A stretch of 64,000 nucleotides of DNA from Limibacter armeniacum (GCF_036880985.1 NZ_JBAJNO010000009.1:2950501-3014500); one strand, 5' to 3'. Shown: positions 52,240 to 61,777, numbered from the stretch's first letter. Numbers and translations: made by a program. Notes: generated from the sequence alone by a model not told the origin.

Positions 52240-52788
52240 ATGTCAAGAATTGGTAAAAAGCCTATTACTATCCCGTCAGGCGTTGAAGTAAAATTCAACA
52301 ATGGCGTAGTAACAGTAAAAGGTCCAAAAGGAGAGCTTAGCGAAGAGATCAAGAATGATATCACTGTTGAAGTTGCTGATGGACAGGTAGAAGTAAAAAG
52401 ACCTTCTGAAGCAAAAGAACACAGAGCTATGCACGGTCTTTACAGAGCGCTGATCAACAACATGGTGGTTGGTGTTACTGAGGGGTACAAAAAATCGCTT
52501 GAATTGGTTGGTGTAGGTTTTAAAGCTACTAACCAAGGCAACCTATTGAATCTGGACTTGGGTTACTCACACTCGATTATCCTTCAAGTTCCTAAAGAAG
52601 TATCAGTGTCTACAGAAACTCCTAAAGGTGCGGCTCCAATCGTACACCTTGAGAGTACTGACAAGCAGCTTGTTGGACAAGTTGCCGCAAAGCTTAAGTC
52701 ACTGAGAAAGCCAGAGCCATACAAAGGTAAAGGTGTGAAATTCGTAGGTGAGCAAATCAGAAGAAAAGCAGGTAAAACTGGTAAATAA
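52240..52788 (+). CDS. rplF: Ribosomal protein L6
   Basis: 182 residues, two tandem L6 folds: MSRIGKKPITIPSGVEVKFN at the start and the C-terminal RRKPEPYKGKG-type SLRKPEPYKGKGVKFVGEQI with RKAGKTGK. Binds the sarcin-ricin region. 8 bp before rplR. Confidence 0.98.
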   Translation: MSRIGKKPITIPSGVEVKFNNGVVTVKGPKGELSEEIKNDITVEVADGQVEVKRPSEAKEHRAMHGLYRALINNMVVGVTEGYKKSLELVGVGFKATNQGNLLNLDLGYSHSIILQVPKEVSVSTETPKGAAPIVHLESTDKQLVGQVAAKLKSLRKPEPYKGKGVKFVGEQIRRKAGKTGK

Positions 52789-52796
52789 TAAGCGAC

Positions 52797-53150
52797 ATGG
52801 CCACTAAGAAAGATCTAAGAAGACTCCGAATAAAAAGGATTATCAGAAAAAGAGTTTCCGGCACAGCTGAGAGACCAAGACTTTCTGTTTACAAATCCAA
52901 TACAGCGATCACTGCTCAGCTGATCGATGATATAAAAGGCCACACTCTGGTAGCAGCTTCATCAAAGGAAATTAAGCCTGATAGCAAGTCTGCAAACATC
53001 GCTTTGGCGACAGAGGTAGGCAAGAAACTTGCTGAGAAAGCAGCGGCTGCTGGTGTTACTTCAGTAGTATTTGACAGAAACGGCTACCTGTACCACGGTA
53101 AGGTGAAGGCTTTGGCTGATGGTGCTAGAGAAGGTGGATTGAAATTCTAA
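52797..53150 (+). CDS. rplR: Ribosomal protein L18
   Basis: 117 residues: basic start [20 protein letters not shown], then [20 protein letters not shown] and the end [20 protein letters not shown] with AREGGLKF. Binds 5S rRNA. 14 bp before rpsE. Confidence 0.98.
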   Translation: MATKKDLRRLRIKRIIRKRVSGTAERPRLSVYKSNTAITAQLIDDIKGHTLVAASSKEIKPDSKSANIALATEVGKKLAEKAAAAGVTSVVFDRNGYLYHGKVKALADGAREGGLKF

Positions 53151-53164
53151 AAAGTCTAGGAAGA

Positions 53165-53680
53165 ATGAAACAAAACATCAAAAACGTAAGATCAACCGAC
53201 CTGGAACTTACAGAGAAAGTAGTAGCCATCAAACGAGTTGCCAAAGTAGTAAAAGGTGGTAGAAGATTCAGCTTCTCAGCTATCGTTGTTGTTGGTAATG
53301 GTGATGGTATTGTAGGTTACGGTTTGGGTAAAGCAAATGAGGTAACTGATGCAATCACGAAAGGTATCGATGATGCGAAAAAGAATCTGATCAAGGTTCC
53401 TGTACTGAAAGGTACTATCCCTCATGCTCAAAAAGGCAAATACAGTGGTGGTAATGTACTAATTAAGCCGGCTTCAAAAGGTACTGGTGTTATCGCAGGT
53501 GGTGCGATGCGTGCAGTATTGGAGTCTGCGGGTGTACACGACGTATTAGCAAAATCTCAGGGCTCATCTAACCCTCACAACGTAGTTAAGGCAACATTCG
53601 ATGCACTGATCAAGTTGCGTGACCCTTACATGGTTGCTGAGCAAAGAGGTGTTACACTGAGCAAAGTGTTTAACGGATAA
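53165..53680 (+). CDS. rpsE: Ribosomal protein S5
   Basis: 171 residues: [40 protein letters not shown], and the [20 protein letters not shown] segment. Shapes the mRNA entry channel and decoding fidelity. 16 bp before rpmD. Confidence 0.98.
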   Translation: MKQNIKNVRSTDLELTEKVVAIKRVAKVVKGGRRFSFSAIVVVGNGDGIVGYGLGKANEVTDAITKGIDDAKKNLIKVPVLKGTIPHAQKGKYSGGNVLIKPASKGTGVIAGGAMRAVLESAGVHDVLAKSQGSSNPHNVVKATFDALIKLRDPYMVAEQRGVTLSKVFNG

Positions 53681-53696
53681 TTAAATCGAAGAGGAG

Positions 53697-53876
53697 ATGG
53701 CAAAAATCAAAATCACTCAAGTAAGATCTACCATCAAAAGGCCTGAAAATCAGAAGCGTACAATCGAAGCGCTAGGTCTGGGCAAGATCAACAGGACCGT
53801 AGAACACGAAGCTACACCTCAGATCTTGGGGATGGTTGGAAAAGTAAGTCACTTAGTAATAGTTGAAGAGTTATAA
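53697..53876 (+). CDS. rpmD: Ribosomal protein L30
   Basis: 59 residues: [20 protein letters not shown], then a core [20 protein letters not shown] and the end [15 protein letters not shown]. The length and the IGRPKxQ-like and LGLGK motifs are canonical. ATG at 53697 follows a GAGGAG ribosome-binding site, rare in this genome. A promoter overlaps its last codons. Confidence 0.97.
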   Translation: MAKIKITQVRSTIKRPENQKRTIEALGLGKINRTVEHEATPQILGMVGKVSHLVIVEEL

Positions 53877-53893
53877 TATCTTTTGTACTTTTG
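53863..53893 (+). promoter_or_regulatory. Internal promoter before rplO
   Basis: TTG at 53863-53865, 20-nt spacer, TACTTTTG at 53886-53893, matching the Bacteroidota consensus and overlapping the rpmD stop. It would give rplO-secY-map-infA their own transcript with a leader of about 45 nt. Confidence 0.65.
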
Positions 53894-53940
53894 CGTCTAT
53901 GCGTTAGTACTATTGAGATATTTCAATCGGAAAATAGATC

Positions 53941-54387
53941 ATGAAACTACATACATTACGTCCGGCTGCGGGATCTGTACGAAACAACAAGAGGGTTGGT
54001 AGAGGTCAAGGTTCTGGCAGAGGAGGCACTTCTACGAGAGGTCATAAGGGTGCCAAGTCTAGATCTGGCTATAGCCAAAAGATCGGTTTCGAAGGTGGTC
54101 AAATGCCACTGCAAAGACGAGTTCCGAAATTTGGTTTCAAGAACCCATTCAGAGTTGAATACACTCCTGTAAACCTGGATACACTACAAAAACTTGCGGA
54201 GGCCAAAGGTCTTACCTCGTTTGCCGCAGAAGACTTCATCAAATTCGGTTTTGCTAGCAAAAACGACAAGGTGAAAGTATTAGGTAGAGGTGAGCTGAAG
54301 GCATCTTTGGAGGTATCGGCACACGCGTTTTCTGCATCAGCTAAAGAGGCAATCGAAAAAGCTGGCGGAAAAGCAAACACACTATAA
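53941..54387 (+). CDS. rplO: Ribosomal protein L15
   Basis: 148 residues: MKLHTLRPAAGSVRNNKRVG, the Gly/Arg-rich loop GRGQGSGRGGTSTRGHKGAK, FEGGQMPLQRRVPKFGF. Late 50S assembly protein. 6 bp before secY with an AAGGAG site in the gap. Confidence 0.98.
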   Translation: MKLHTLRPAAGSVRNNKRVGRGQGSGRGGTSTRGHKGAKSRSGYSQKIGFEGGQMPLQRRVPKFGFKNPFRVEYTPVNLDTLQKLAEAKGLTSFAAEDFIKFGFASKNDKVKVLGRGELKASLEVSAHAFSASAKEAIEKAGGKANTL

Positions 54388-54393
54388 GGAGCA

Positions 54394-55716
54394 ATGAAAA
54401 AGTTTTTCACGACACTAAGGAACATCTTTTCAATTGAGGAACTCAGGGATAGAATTTTCTATACACTGGGTTTCCTTGCTGTATTTAGATTAGGTTCATT
54501 TATCGTTTTGCCAGGAGTTGATCCAAGCAAACTGACAGGTGAGTCAGGAGGTCTTTTGGACTTTCTGAACATCTTCTTGGGTGGAGCATTTAACCGTGCC
54601 TCTATCTTTGCGCTTGGTATCATGCCTTACATCTCGGCATCCATTGTGGTGCAGTTGATGGGTATGGCAGTACCTTACTTCCAGCGTTTGCAGAAGGAAG
54701 GTGAGTCTGGTAGAAAGAAAATCAACCAAATTACAAGGGTGTTGACCATCCTGATTACGTTGGCTCAAGGGTCTGGGTACTTGGCTACCACTGTCCCTAA
54801 TGAAGCTATCGGAATCGACCAAAGGCTGTTCTACATTTCCTCAATGGTAATTCTGACTGCAGGCACTGTGTTCTGTATGTGGATCGGTGAGAAAATTACT
54901 GAAAAAGGTATTGGTAATGGTATTTCCATGCTGATCATGATCGGTATTATCTCTGGGTTCCCTACAGCAATTTACCAAGAGTTCACAACTCGCGGTGGTT
55001 CACTGCTGCTAGTAGTAGAAATTATTGCTTTGTTCTTCGTGGTAATGGGTGTTGTACTGCTTACAACAGCAGTAAGGAAGATACCTGTTCAGTACGCAAG
55101 ACAAGTAGTAGGAGCTGGAGGAAAGAAGAAAATGCTGAAAACAGGTCAAAGGTCATACATTCCATTGAAAGTTAATGCGGCGAACGTAATGCCAATTATT
55201 TTCGCGCAGTCACTGATGTTCCTGCCGTCGTTGATCGCAAACATTTGGGCTGATGAGAGTAATGCTGCAGGTTGGGTTGCTCAAAACTTCTCTGACTTTA
55301 CGTCGCTTGCATATAACGTTACCTTCGGTCTATTGATTCTTCTGTTCACTTATTTCTACACAGCTATCACGATCAATCCTGATCAGATGGCAGATGACTT
55401 GAAGAGAAACAATGCTTTCGTTCCTGGTGTTAAACCAGGTGAGGCTACTTCAAACTTCATCAGTGTAATTTTGGACAGAATCACACTTCCAAGTGCCCTG
55501 TTCTTGGCGATCGTAGCAGTGCTTCCTGCAATTGCTCACTTGTTTGGCGTAAGCATGACATTCTCTAGATTCTATGGTGGTACTTCATTGATCATCATGG
55601 TAGGAGTAATTCTTGACACGCTTCAGCAAATTGAGTCTTACTTGTTGATGCAACACTACGAGGGCATGATGAAGTCGGGTAACATTAAGGGAAGACAAAA
55701 CGTGGCAATGGCCTAA
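54394..55716 (+). CDS. secY: Protein translocase subunit SecY
   Basis: 440 residues, ten membrane helices. Plug and pore region GGLLDFLNIFLGGAFNRASI and LGIMPYISASIVVQLMG, cytoplasmic loop RKIPVQYARQVVGAGGKKKM, PLKVNAANVMPIIFAQSLM, and the final helix before SYLLMQHYEGMM. Central channel for Sec export; serves the many exported proteins in this window. Stop overlaps the map start by one base (TAATG). Confidence 0.98.
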   Translation: MKKFFTTLRNIFSIEELRDRIFYTLGFLAVFRLGSFIVLPGVDPSKLTGESGGLLDFLNIFLGGAFNRASIFALGIMPYISASIVVQLMGMAVPYFQRLQKEGESGRKKINQITRVLTILITLAQGSGYLATTVPNEAIGIDQRLFYISSMVILTAGTVFCMWIGEKITEKGIGNGISMLIMIGIISGFPTAIYQEFTTRGGSLLLVVEIIALFFVVMGVVLLTTAVRKIPVQYARQVVGAGGKKKMLKTGQRSYIPLKVNAANVMPIIFAQSLMFLPSLIANIWADESNAAGWVAQNFSDFTSLAYNVTFGLLILLFTYFYTAITINPDQMADDLKRNNAFVPGVKPGEATSNFISVILDRITLPSALFLAIVAVLPAIAHLFGVSMTFSRFYGGTSLIIMVGVILDTLQQIESYLLMQHYEGMMKSGNIKGRQNVAMA

Positions 55717-56489
55717 TGGTTTATTACAAAACAGACAGTGATATTGCGCTGATGCGTGAAAGTGCAGACCTTTTGGGTCGTGCTCATGCTGAGGTTGCAA
55801 AAAACATCAAAGTAGGGGTTAGTCTCAAGGAACTTGATAAGGTCGCTGAAGAATTTATCAAGGATCATGGGGCTTACCCCTCCTTCTTGGATTATAACGG
55901 ATTTCCAGCGTCACTATGCATGTCAGTAAATGATGTAGTAGTGCACGGTATCCCGAATGATTACAGACTACAGGATGGAGACATTGTTTCTATTGACTGC
56001 GGTGTCTACTACCAAGGATTTCACTCAGACAGTGCATATACTTATCCAGTAGGAAATGTTTCTGCTGAAGTAATGCAGCTGCTGAAGGTAACCAAGGAGT
56101 CACTCTATTTGGCAATAGAGCAGATGAAGGTGAATAACCGTATCGGTGATGTTAGCTTTGCAGTACAGCAGCACGCTGAAAAGCATGGCTATGGAGTCGT
56201 GAGAGAGTTGGTTGGACACGGGTTAGGGAAGAGTCTTCATGAAAAACCTGAGGTTCCTAACTACGGAAAAAGAGGTAGAGGACTGAAAATCAAAAACGGT
56301 CTTGTGATCGCGATTGAGCCAATGATTAACTTGGGTGGCAAAGGTATTGTACAAGATGCTGACGGTTGGACGATCCGTACTAGAGACGGAAAGCCATCTG
56401 CGCATTACGAACATACAGTAGCTGCTCATAACGATCAGACAGAAGTTCTTACCACATTTAAGTATATAGAAGAAGTTTACAAATTCTAG
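55716..56489 (+). CDS. map: Methionine aminopeptidase, type I
   Basis: 257 residues removing the initiator Met. Metal ligands lie in [20 protein letters not shown] (two Asp), [20 protein letters not shown] (His), and the Glu residues of [10 protein letters not shown] and HYEHTVA. Lacks the N-terminal zinc-finger extension. Translationally coupled to secY; infA follows after 1 bp, the usual Bacteroidota order. Confidence 0.98.
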   Translation: MVYYKTDSDIALMRESADLLGRAHAEVAKNIKVGVSLKELDKVAEEFIKDHGAYPSFLDYNGFPASLCMSVNDVVVHGIPNDYRLQDGDIVSIDCGVYYQGFHSDSAYTYPVGNVSAEVMQLLKVTKESLYLAIEQMKVNNRIGDVSFAVQQHAEKHGYGVVRELVGHGLGKSLHEKPEVPNYGKRGRGLKIKNGLVIAIEPMINLGGKGIVQDADGWTIRTRDGKPSAHYEHTVAAHNDQTEVLTTFKYIEEVYKF

Positions 56490-56490
56490 T

Positions 56491-56709
56491 ATGCCGAAAC
56501 AATCAAACATCCAACTCGACGGTACGATCGTTGAAGCACTTTCAAATGCAATGTTCCGTGTTGAACTGGAGAATGGTCACCAGGTAGTCGCTCATATTTC
56601 TGGTAAGATGAGAATGAATTACATTCGTATCCTGCCAGGAGACCGTGTGAAACTGGAGATGTCTCCTTACGACTTGACTAAGGGAAGAATTGTTTACCGT
56701 TACAAGTAA
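56491..56709 (+). CDS. infA: Translation initiation factor IF-1
   Basis: 72 residues, S1-like OB fold: [60 protein letters not shown]. Binds the 30S A site during initiation. A 271-bp gap then separates it from rpmJ. Confidence 0.98.
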   Translation: MPKQSNIQLDGTIVEALSNAMFRVELENGHQVVAHISGKMRMNYIRILPGDRVKLEMSPYDLTKGRIVYRYK

Positions 56710-56980
56710 TCTGGTCAGTAATGACGCTTCTGAACAAAATGAGGCTGATACAACTGGAATACTAAACTCGGGAATAATAGTCCTAAAGTTGACGAGATAA
56801 ATAAGGAAATGACGATCCAAAATAAAGCAAGTTGTTGATTGCTAGAGGAATTAACAATTAATAACTAGGAGGGGGAACTATGCCCTTTTAATTTTGCTTT
56901 TTTACTTGCGGGTGGGATTACTTACCTTAAATATATAAACTTTCAGGGATTTTTATTTTAAGTTTTCTAAATCAGGAACT
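56710..56980 (+). other. Gap between infA and rpmJ with a possible promoter
   Basis: The longest gap in the ribosomal cluster. No gene is visible. TAATTTTG at 56889-56896 matches the -7 element, about 85 bp before rpmJ, but no -33 TTG is in place. A purine-rich AGGAGGGGGAA at about 56867 precedes only a three-codon frame. Confidence 0.45.
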
Positions 56981-57097
56981 ATGAAGGTTAGAGCCTCAAT
57001 CAAAAAGAGAAGTTCTGATGATAAAATCATCAGACGTAAAGGCAAGCTTTACATCATCAACAAAAAGAACCCTCGTCACAAACAGAGACAAGGTTAA
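56981..57097 (+). CDS. rpmJ: Ribosomal protein L36 (cysteine-free)
   Basis: 38 residues: [20 protein letters not shown], then [17 protein letters not shown]. Canonical L36 apart from the zinc ligands: the C-x2-C pair is RSSDD here and the third Cys is Asn/Lys; only the His of PRHKQRQG remains. It is therefore the zinc-independent type. 60 bp before rpsM. Confidence 0.97.
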   Translation: MKVRASIKKRSSDDKIIRRKGKLYIINKKNPRHKQRQG

Positions 57098-57157
57098 GAT
57101 GTCGCTTGCGTACAAAGTGTTTAAAAAAGTATAATTCACAGTACAAACAGTATTAAA

Positions 57158-57526
57158 ATGGCACGTATTTCAGGAGTTGATATTCCGGATAATAAGAGAG
57201 GTGTAATTTCTCTTACATATATCTTCGGAATTGGTAACACTTCTGCTTCTTCGATCCTTGCTAAAGCAGGTGTTGACGAAAACAAGAAGGTTAAGGACTG
57301 GACGGATGAGGAGTCAATGGCTATCCGTGACATCATCAACAATGAGCACAAAATTGAAGGTGAGCTGAAGTCAGAAATCCAATTGAACATCAAACGTCTG
57401 ATGGACATCGGTTGTTATAGAGGTCTGAGACACAGAAGAGGTCTACCTGTTAGAGGTCAAAAGACTAAAAACAACGCTCGTACCAGAAAAGGTAAGAGAA
57501 AGACAGTAGCTAACAAGAAGAAATAA
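57158..57526 (+). CDS. rpsM: Ribosomal protein S13
   Basis: 122 residues: [40 protein letters not shown], and the end [20 protein letters not shown] with [15 protein letters not shown]. Head protein contacting tRNA and L5. 24 bp before rpsK. Confidence 0.98.
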   Translation: MARISGVDIPDNKRGVISLTYIFGIGNTSASSILAKAGVDENKKVKDWTDEESMAIRDIINNEHKIEGELKSEIQLNIKRLMDIGCYRGLRHRRGLPVRGQKTKNNARTRKGKRKTVANKKK

Positions 57527-57550
57527 TTGATTTAATAGACATTATTAGCA

Positions 57551-57943
57551 ATGGCTCAGAAGAGAAAAGACAAAGCTAAGAAGAGAGTTGTTAAGGTTGA
57601 GTCTGTAGGTCAAGTACACGTTCAGGCCACATTCAACAACATTATCATCTCGATCACTAACCTAGAGGGACAAGTGATTTCATGGTCTTCTGCAGGTAAA
57701 ATGGGCTTCAGAGGATCGAAAAAGAACACTCCTTATGCAGCTCAACAAGCAGCAACAGATTGCGCTAAAGTAGCGTACGATCTGGGCATGAGAAAAGCAG
57801 AGGTGTTTGTTAAAGGACCAGGTTCAGGCAGAGAGTCTGCAATCAGAACTATCCAAAACTCAGGTATCGAAGTAACGTCTATCAAAGACCGTACTCCACT
57901 ACCTCACAACGGATGTCGTCCTCCGAAAAGAAGAAGAGTCTAA
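57551..57943 (+). CDS. rpsK: Ribosomal protein S11
   Basis: 130 residues: [40 protein letters not shown], and the end [19 protein letters not shown]. Platform protein near the anti-Shine-Dalgarno region of 16S rRNA. A 94-bp gap with a hairpin separates it from rpsD. Confidence 0.98.
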   Translation: MAQKRKDKAKKRVVKVESVGQVHVQATFNNIIISITNLEGQVISWSSAGKMGFRGSKKNTPYAAQQAATDCAKVAYDLGMRKAEVFVKGPGSGRESAIRTIQNSGIEVTSIKDRTPLPHNGCRPPKRRRV

Positions 57944-57972
57944 TTATGGCTCGCCTTTTTGGGCAACAATAG

Positions 57973-57993
57973 TCTGCCGCAAGCCACGGCAGA
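57973..57993 (+). promoter_or_regulatory. Hairpin upstream of rpsD
   Basis: Perfect stem TCTGCCG / CGGCAGA with a 7-nt loop, 45 bp before the rpsD start and with no T-run. Position suits an S4 autoregulation or RNA-processing site. Confidence 0.5.
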
Positions 57994-58037
57994 GATCATT
58001 AGTTAATATATTTTTATACGAAAAATTTTGGTGAAAA

Positions 58038-58643
58038 ATGGCTAGATATACTGGGCCTACGTCGAAAATTGCTAGAAAGTTCAATGATCCAATTTTCGGG
58101 GCATGCAAAGAGCTGAAGAAGAAGAACTACCCTCCAGGTCAGCACGGCAAAAATAGAAGAAGAAAGCAGTCTGAATACGCGGTACAGCTTGCTGCTAAGC
58201 AGAAAGCTAAATACACTTACGGTGTATTGGAAAAACAATTCCGTAACCTATTCAAGAAAGCTGCTGCAAAACCAGGCATTACAGGTACAAACTTGTTGCA
58301 ATACCTGGAAGCAAGATTGGATAATACTGTTTACAGACTGGGTATCGCTCCTACAAGAAGAGGTGCTCGTCAGCTTGTATCGCACAAGCACATTACTGTG
58401 AATGGTGAGGTTGTAAACATCCCTTCATACACGCTGAAGCCAGGTGATATTGTAAGTGTTAGAGGTAAGTCTCAAGCGCTGAAAGTAATCACTGAGTCAG
58501 TTTCTGGACGTCAGCGTTCTGCCTACCCTTGGTTGGAGTGGGATGCTGAGAAGATGGCTGGTAAGTTCCTGAATCTCCCTGAAAGAGAGGATATCCCTGA
58601 AAACCTTCAGGAGCAACTGATCGTCGAACTATACTCTAAGTAA
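58038..58643 (+). CDS. rpsD: Ribosomal protein S4
   Basis: 201 residues: [60 protein letters not shown] and the S4 domain [20 protein letters not shown]. Primary 16S binder and, in other bacteria, the regulator of the alpha operon. No zinc knuckle Cys cluster at the N-terminus except one Cys. Followed by a terminator-like hairpin. Confidence 0.98.
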   Translation: MARYTGPTSKIARKFNDPIFGACKELKKKNYPPGQHGKNRRRKQSEYAVQLAAKQKAKYTYGVLEKQFRNLFKKAAAKPGITGTNLLQYLEARLDNTVYRLGIAPTRRGARQLVSHKHITVNGEVVNIPSYTLKPGDIVSVRGKSQALKVITESVSGRQRSAYPWLEWDAEKMAGKFLNLPEREDIPENLQEQLIVELYSK

Positions 58644-58658
58644 TTTAATACTTGCGAA

Positions 58659-58699
58659 ACAGCTTTTAAGATATTTTTATATCTTAAAGGCTGTTTTAT
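58659..58699 (+). terminator. Terminator-like hairpin between rpsD and rpoA
   Basis: A 14-bp stem CAGCTTTTAAGATA / TATCTTAAAGGCTG with one G-U pair, followed by TTTTATATTT. It lies 17 bp after rpsD and 40 bp before rpoA, so it could partly uncouple rpoA-rplQ from the upstream genes. Confidence 0.65.
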
Positions 58700-58738
58700 A
58701 TTTCATTCATACAAAATCCAGAAAAAACAACGTCATAT

Positions 58739-59728
58739 ATGTCCATTTTAGCTTTTCAAATGCCTGATAAGGTGGTGATGGAAAAAGCAGATGACTTTCA
58801 CGGTCTGTTTGAATTCAAGCCACTGGAAAGAGGATACGGGGTTACGGTAGGTAACGCTCTAAGAAGAATCCTTCTTTCTTCCTTGGAGGGGCATGCCATT
58901 GTGGGAATTAAATTCCCGAATGTGCTGCATGAGTTCTCGTCTATTGAAGGGGTTGTTGAAGATGTGACGGAGATTATTTTGAACTTCAAGCAAGTGAGGT
59001 TCAAAAAGATGTCTGAAGAGCCTAACTTCAAGATCAACGTTAACCTGAGTGGCAAGGATAAATTCACGGCTGGAGATATCAATCAGTTTACTGATGATTT
59101 CCAGATCTTGAATCCAGACTTCGTTATTTGCCATTTGGACCCATCCGTAAACCTTCAGGTGGAGCTAACTTTGGCTAAAGGCAGAGGTTATGTGCCTGCT
59201 GAAGAGCAGCAGAACAACGACGAAGTAATTGGTTATATTCCAATTGACGCGATCTTTACGCCTATCAAAAACGTGAAGTATAGTGTTGAAAATACAAGGG
59301 TTGAGCAGAGAACTGACTACGAAAAGCTTATCTTGGACATTGAAACTGATGGTTCAATTCACCCAGAGGATGCTTTGAAAGGTGCAGCTCGCGTGCTTAT
59401 CCAGCACTTCATGCTGTTCTCTGATGAGACAATGACATTGGACTTGCCTAATAAGAAAGAGGACGAGCCAATTGATGAGGAATTCCTACATATGCGTAAA
59501 CTGCTGAAGACTCCACTTTCTGAGTTGGATCTATCAGTAAGGGCATACAACTGTCTGAAAGCAGCCGATGTGAAAACACTAGGTGATTTGGCTTCTCTGG
59601 AGATCTCGGACATGATGAAGTTCAGAAACTTTGGTAAGAAATCACTTACTGAGCTTGAGCAACTGATTGCCGAAAAAGGATTAACCTTCGGAATGGACGT
59701 GTCAAAGTACAGACTGGATGAAGATTAA
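58739..59728 (+). CDS. rpoA: RNA polymerase alpha subunit
   Basis: 329 residues. N-terminal dimerisation domain: [40 protein letters not shown], and [21 protein letters not shown]-terminal domain (about 250-320): [20 protein letters not shown] and [20 protein letters not shown], which contacts DNA and regulators. Two copies of a 20-bp repeat follow before rplQ. Confidence 0.98.
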   Translation: MSILAFQMPDKVVMEKADDFHGLFEFKPLERGYGVTVGNALRRILLSSLEGHAIVGIKFPNVLHEFSSIEGVVEDVTEIILNFKQVRFKKMSEEPNFKINVNLSGKDKFTAGDINQFTDDFQILNPDFVICHLDPSVNLQVELTLAKGRGYVPAEEQQNNDEVIGYIPIDAIFTPIKNVKYSVENTRVEQRTDYEKLILDIETDGSIHPEDALKGAARVLIQHFMLFSDETMTLDLPNKKEDEPIDEEFLHMRKLLKTPLSELDLSVRAYNCLKAADVKTLGDLASLEISDMMKFRNFGKKSLTELEQLIAEKGLTFGMDVSKYRLDED

Positions 59729-59788
59729 TAAGTAATGAATAACTATTAGGCCATTATTTGAAGTCTTCAGTTATTCATTACAGAGTGC

Positions 59789-59808
59789 CAGTACCTAATA
59801 CGGCTGGT
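59789..59808 (+). repeat. 20-bp direct repeat, copy 1, between rpoA and rplQ
   Basis: CAGTACCTAATACGGCTGGT, identical to copy 2 at 59843. Here it extends to AGTACC-N10-GGTACT, a 6-bp hairpin. Confidence 0.85.
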
Positions 59809-59842
59809 ACTATAAAGTTGTTTATTTTAAATATTAAAGCAT

Positions 59843-59862
59843 CAGTACCTAATACGGCTGGT
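59843..59862 (+). repeat. 20-bp direct repeat, copy 2, 20 bp before rplQ
   Basis: Identical 20-mer 54 bp after copy 1. Its flanks allow AGCA/TGCT plus ACC/GGT pairing, so this copy can also fold, differently. Likely a duplicated regulatory element. Confidence 0.85.
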
Positions 59863-59881
59863 TGCTAACAATCGTAGAATA

Positions 59882-60358
59882 ATGAGACACGGTAAAAAAT
59901 TTAACCACCTAGGTAGAAAAGCAGCGCACAGAAATGCGATGCTTACAAACATGACAATCTCTCTGATTGAGCACAAAAGAATCAACACAACTTTAGCGAA
60001 AGCGAAAGCTCTTCGTAAGTTTGCTGAGCCTATCATTACAAAGGCAAAGAATGATACTATGCACTCAAGAAGAGTTGTATTCTCTTACCTGCAAAACAAA
60101 GAGGCTCTGAAAGAACTTTTCGGTGTTATTGCTGACAAAGTAGCGGACAGACCAGGTGGTTACACTCGTATCATCAAAACTGGTAGACGTCTTGGTGACG
60201 GTGCTGAAACTGCGATGATCGAGTTGGTAGACTTCAACGAAATCTACAACCCTAAAGGTGCAACTAGTACTAAAACTACTAGAAGAAGCAGAAGAAAGAA
60301 AGGTTCAGCTTCAGCTGATACTTCTTCAACTACTGAAAACACTGAATCAGCTGAATAA
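59882..60358 (+). CDS. rplQ: Ribosomal protein L17
   Basis: 158 residues: [40 protein letters not shown] and [20 protein letters not shown]. About 35 extra C-terminal residues are basic then Ser/Thr/Glu-rich ([19 protein letters not shown]), as often seen in Bacteroidota. Lies beside the tunnel exit. Last gene of the cluster. Confidence 0.98.
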   Translation: MRHGKKFNHLGRKAAHRNAMLTNMTISLIEHKRINTTLAKAKALRKFAEPIITKAKNDTMHSRRVVFSYLQNKEALKELFGVIADKVADRPGGYTRIIKTGRRLGDGAETAMIELVDFNEIYNPKGATSTKTTRRSRRKKGSASADTSSTTENTESAE

Positions 60359-60409
60359 TCTGAAAATGTGTCTAACAGTATTGATAAAATGCTTTAGAAG
60401 AAATGTCGA

Positions 60410-60441
60410 GGGAGACAGTCAGTTGACTGTTTCCCTTTTTT
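60410..60441 (+). terminator. Intrinsic terminator of the ribosomal cluster
   Basis: 12-bp stem GGGAGACAGTCA / TGACTGTTTCCC (one G-T pair) with a GT loop and six T; 51 bp after the rplQ stop. Confidence 0.88.
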
Positions 60442-60679
60442 TATGCCCTGAATATATTTGGAGGAGCTGATGAAAAAAAAAATTAAACAGTGTTCAAAAA
60501 GATTGATGTTTTGTTGAATCTCAATTTTTCTAAATAAAAGAGTGGAAAACGCAATGAATTTGAAATAAAAATTAAAATAATTTCTACAGACTGTTTAAAT
60601 ATTCTAAGCATTACTCTAATAGGTTCATTATTAATTTATTACCTTTGCGCAATTTGTAAATATAAAAGGACTTGAATAG
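60442..60679 (+). promoter_or_regulatory. carA upstream region with -7 element
   Basis: AT-rich region without a gene. TACCTTTG at 60640-60647 matches TAnnTTTG, 32 bp before carA; the -33 region lacks a clear TTG. No pyrimidine-responsive attenuator was recognised. Confidence 0.5.
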
Positions 60680-61777
60680 ATGGAGAAACAAGCTGCTATT
60701 TTGATGCTCGAGGATGGCACTACCTTTCACGGTACAGCCATTGGTAAGATAGGAACTTCTGCTGGTGAAATCTGTTTTAATACAGGGATGACAGGTTATC
60801 AGGAAATTTATACAGACCCGTCTTATTATGGACAAATCATCGTGAACACAACGTCTCATATCGGTAACTACGGTACACTGTCTCAAGAAGATGAGTCTAC
60901 ACAGGTTCAAATTAGAGGATTGGTGGTTAAGAAGTTTTCAAACACCTTCTCTAGAAAGACATCTGAAGGGTCTCTTCAGGAATACCTTGAGAGAGCGAAC
61001 ATCGTGGGTATTGCCGATATTGATACAAGAAAGCTTGTTAGACATATCCGTCAGCAGGGCGCTATGAATGCTATTATTTCCTCGGAAACCGATGATATTG
61101 AGAAAATCAAGGAGAAGTTGGAAGCAACTCCAAGCATGGAAGGGCTAGAGTTGTCTTCATTGGTAAGTACCAAGGAGAGATATTTCATGGGAGACCCTCA
61201 TGCACCGATTAAAGTAGCAGTATTAGATATCGGTATCAAGAAATCGATTCTTGAGAACATGACAGAGAGAGGTATTTACTGTAAAGTATTCCCTGCGAAA
61301 ACTTCTTACGAACAAATGAAGAAGTGGAATCCTGATGGTTTCTTTATCTCAAATGGACCTGGTGACCCATCTGTGATGAGCTATGCTGTAGACACAGTAA
61401 AAGAAATATTGGCAGATGATATGCCTGTGTTTGGTATCTGTCTTGGTCATCAGATTTTGGCACTTGCATCTGGAATCTCTACTTATAAAATGCACCATGG
61501 CCATAGAGGTTTGAACCACCCTGTGAAAAACTTGGTGACAGGACTGAGTGAGATTACTTCACAAAACCATGGTTTTACAGTAAGTAAAGAGGATGTAGAA
61601 AACAGTGACAACGTAGAAGTTACACACATCAACCTGAATGATGATACAGTAGAAGGTATCAGAGTTAAGGATAAGAAAGCATTCTCAGTACAGTATCACC
61701 CTGAATCATCTCCAGGGCCACATGACTCGAGATATTTGTTTGATCAGTTCATTGATATGATCAGATCTAACAACTAA
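60680..61777 (+). CDS. carA: Carbamoyl-phosphate synthase small subunit
   Basis: 365 residues supplying ammonia from glutamine to CarB for pyrimidine and arginine synthesis. N-terminal CPSase domain: LMLEDGTTFHGTAIGKIGTS, GEICFNTGMTGYQEIYTDPS. C-terminal class I amidotransferase: nucleophile in FGICLGHQILALASG, oxyanion strip SNGPGDPSVMSYAVD, and the His/Glu pair in SVQYHPESSPGPHDS. carB is not next to it. The location after rplQ is common in Bacteroidota. A strong terminator follows. Confidence 0.97.
   Translation: MEKQAAILMLEDGTTFHGTAIGKIGTSAGEICFNTGMTGYQEIYTDPSYYGQIIVNTTSHIGNYGTLSQEDESTQVQIRGLVVKKFSNTFSRKTSEGSLQEYLERANIVGIADIDTRKLVRHIRQQGAMNAIISSETDDIEKIKEKLEATPSMEGLELSSLVSTKERYFMGDPHAPIKVAVLDIGIKKSILENMTERGIYCKVFPAKTSYEQMKKWNPDGFFISNGPGDPSVMSYAVDTVKEILADDMPVFGICLGHQILALASGISTYKMHHGHRGLNHPVKNLVTGLSEITSQNHGFTVSKEDVENSDNVEVTHINLNDDTVEGIRVKDKKAFSVQYHPESSPGPHDSRYLFDQFIDMIRSNN

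Noticed and set aside
59789-59862. CRISPR-like repeat pair
   Set aside because: Only two copies of a 20-mer, one 34-bp spacer and no cas genes; it fits a duplicated regulatory hairpin.
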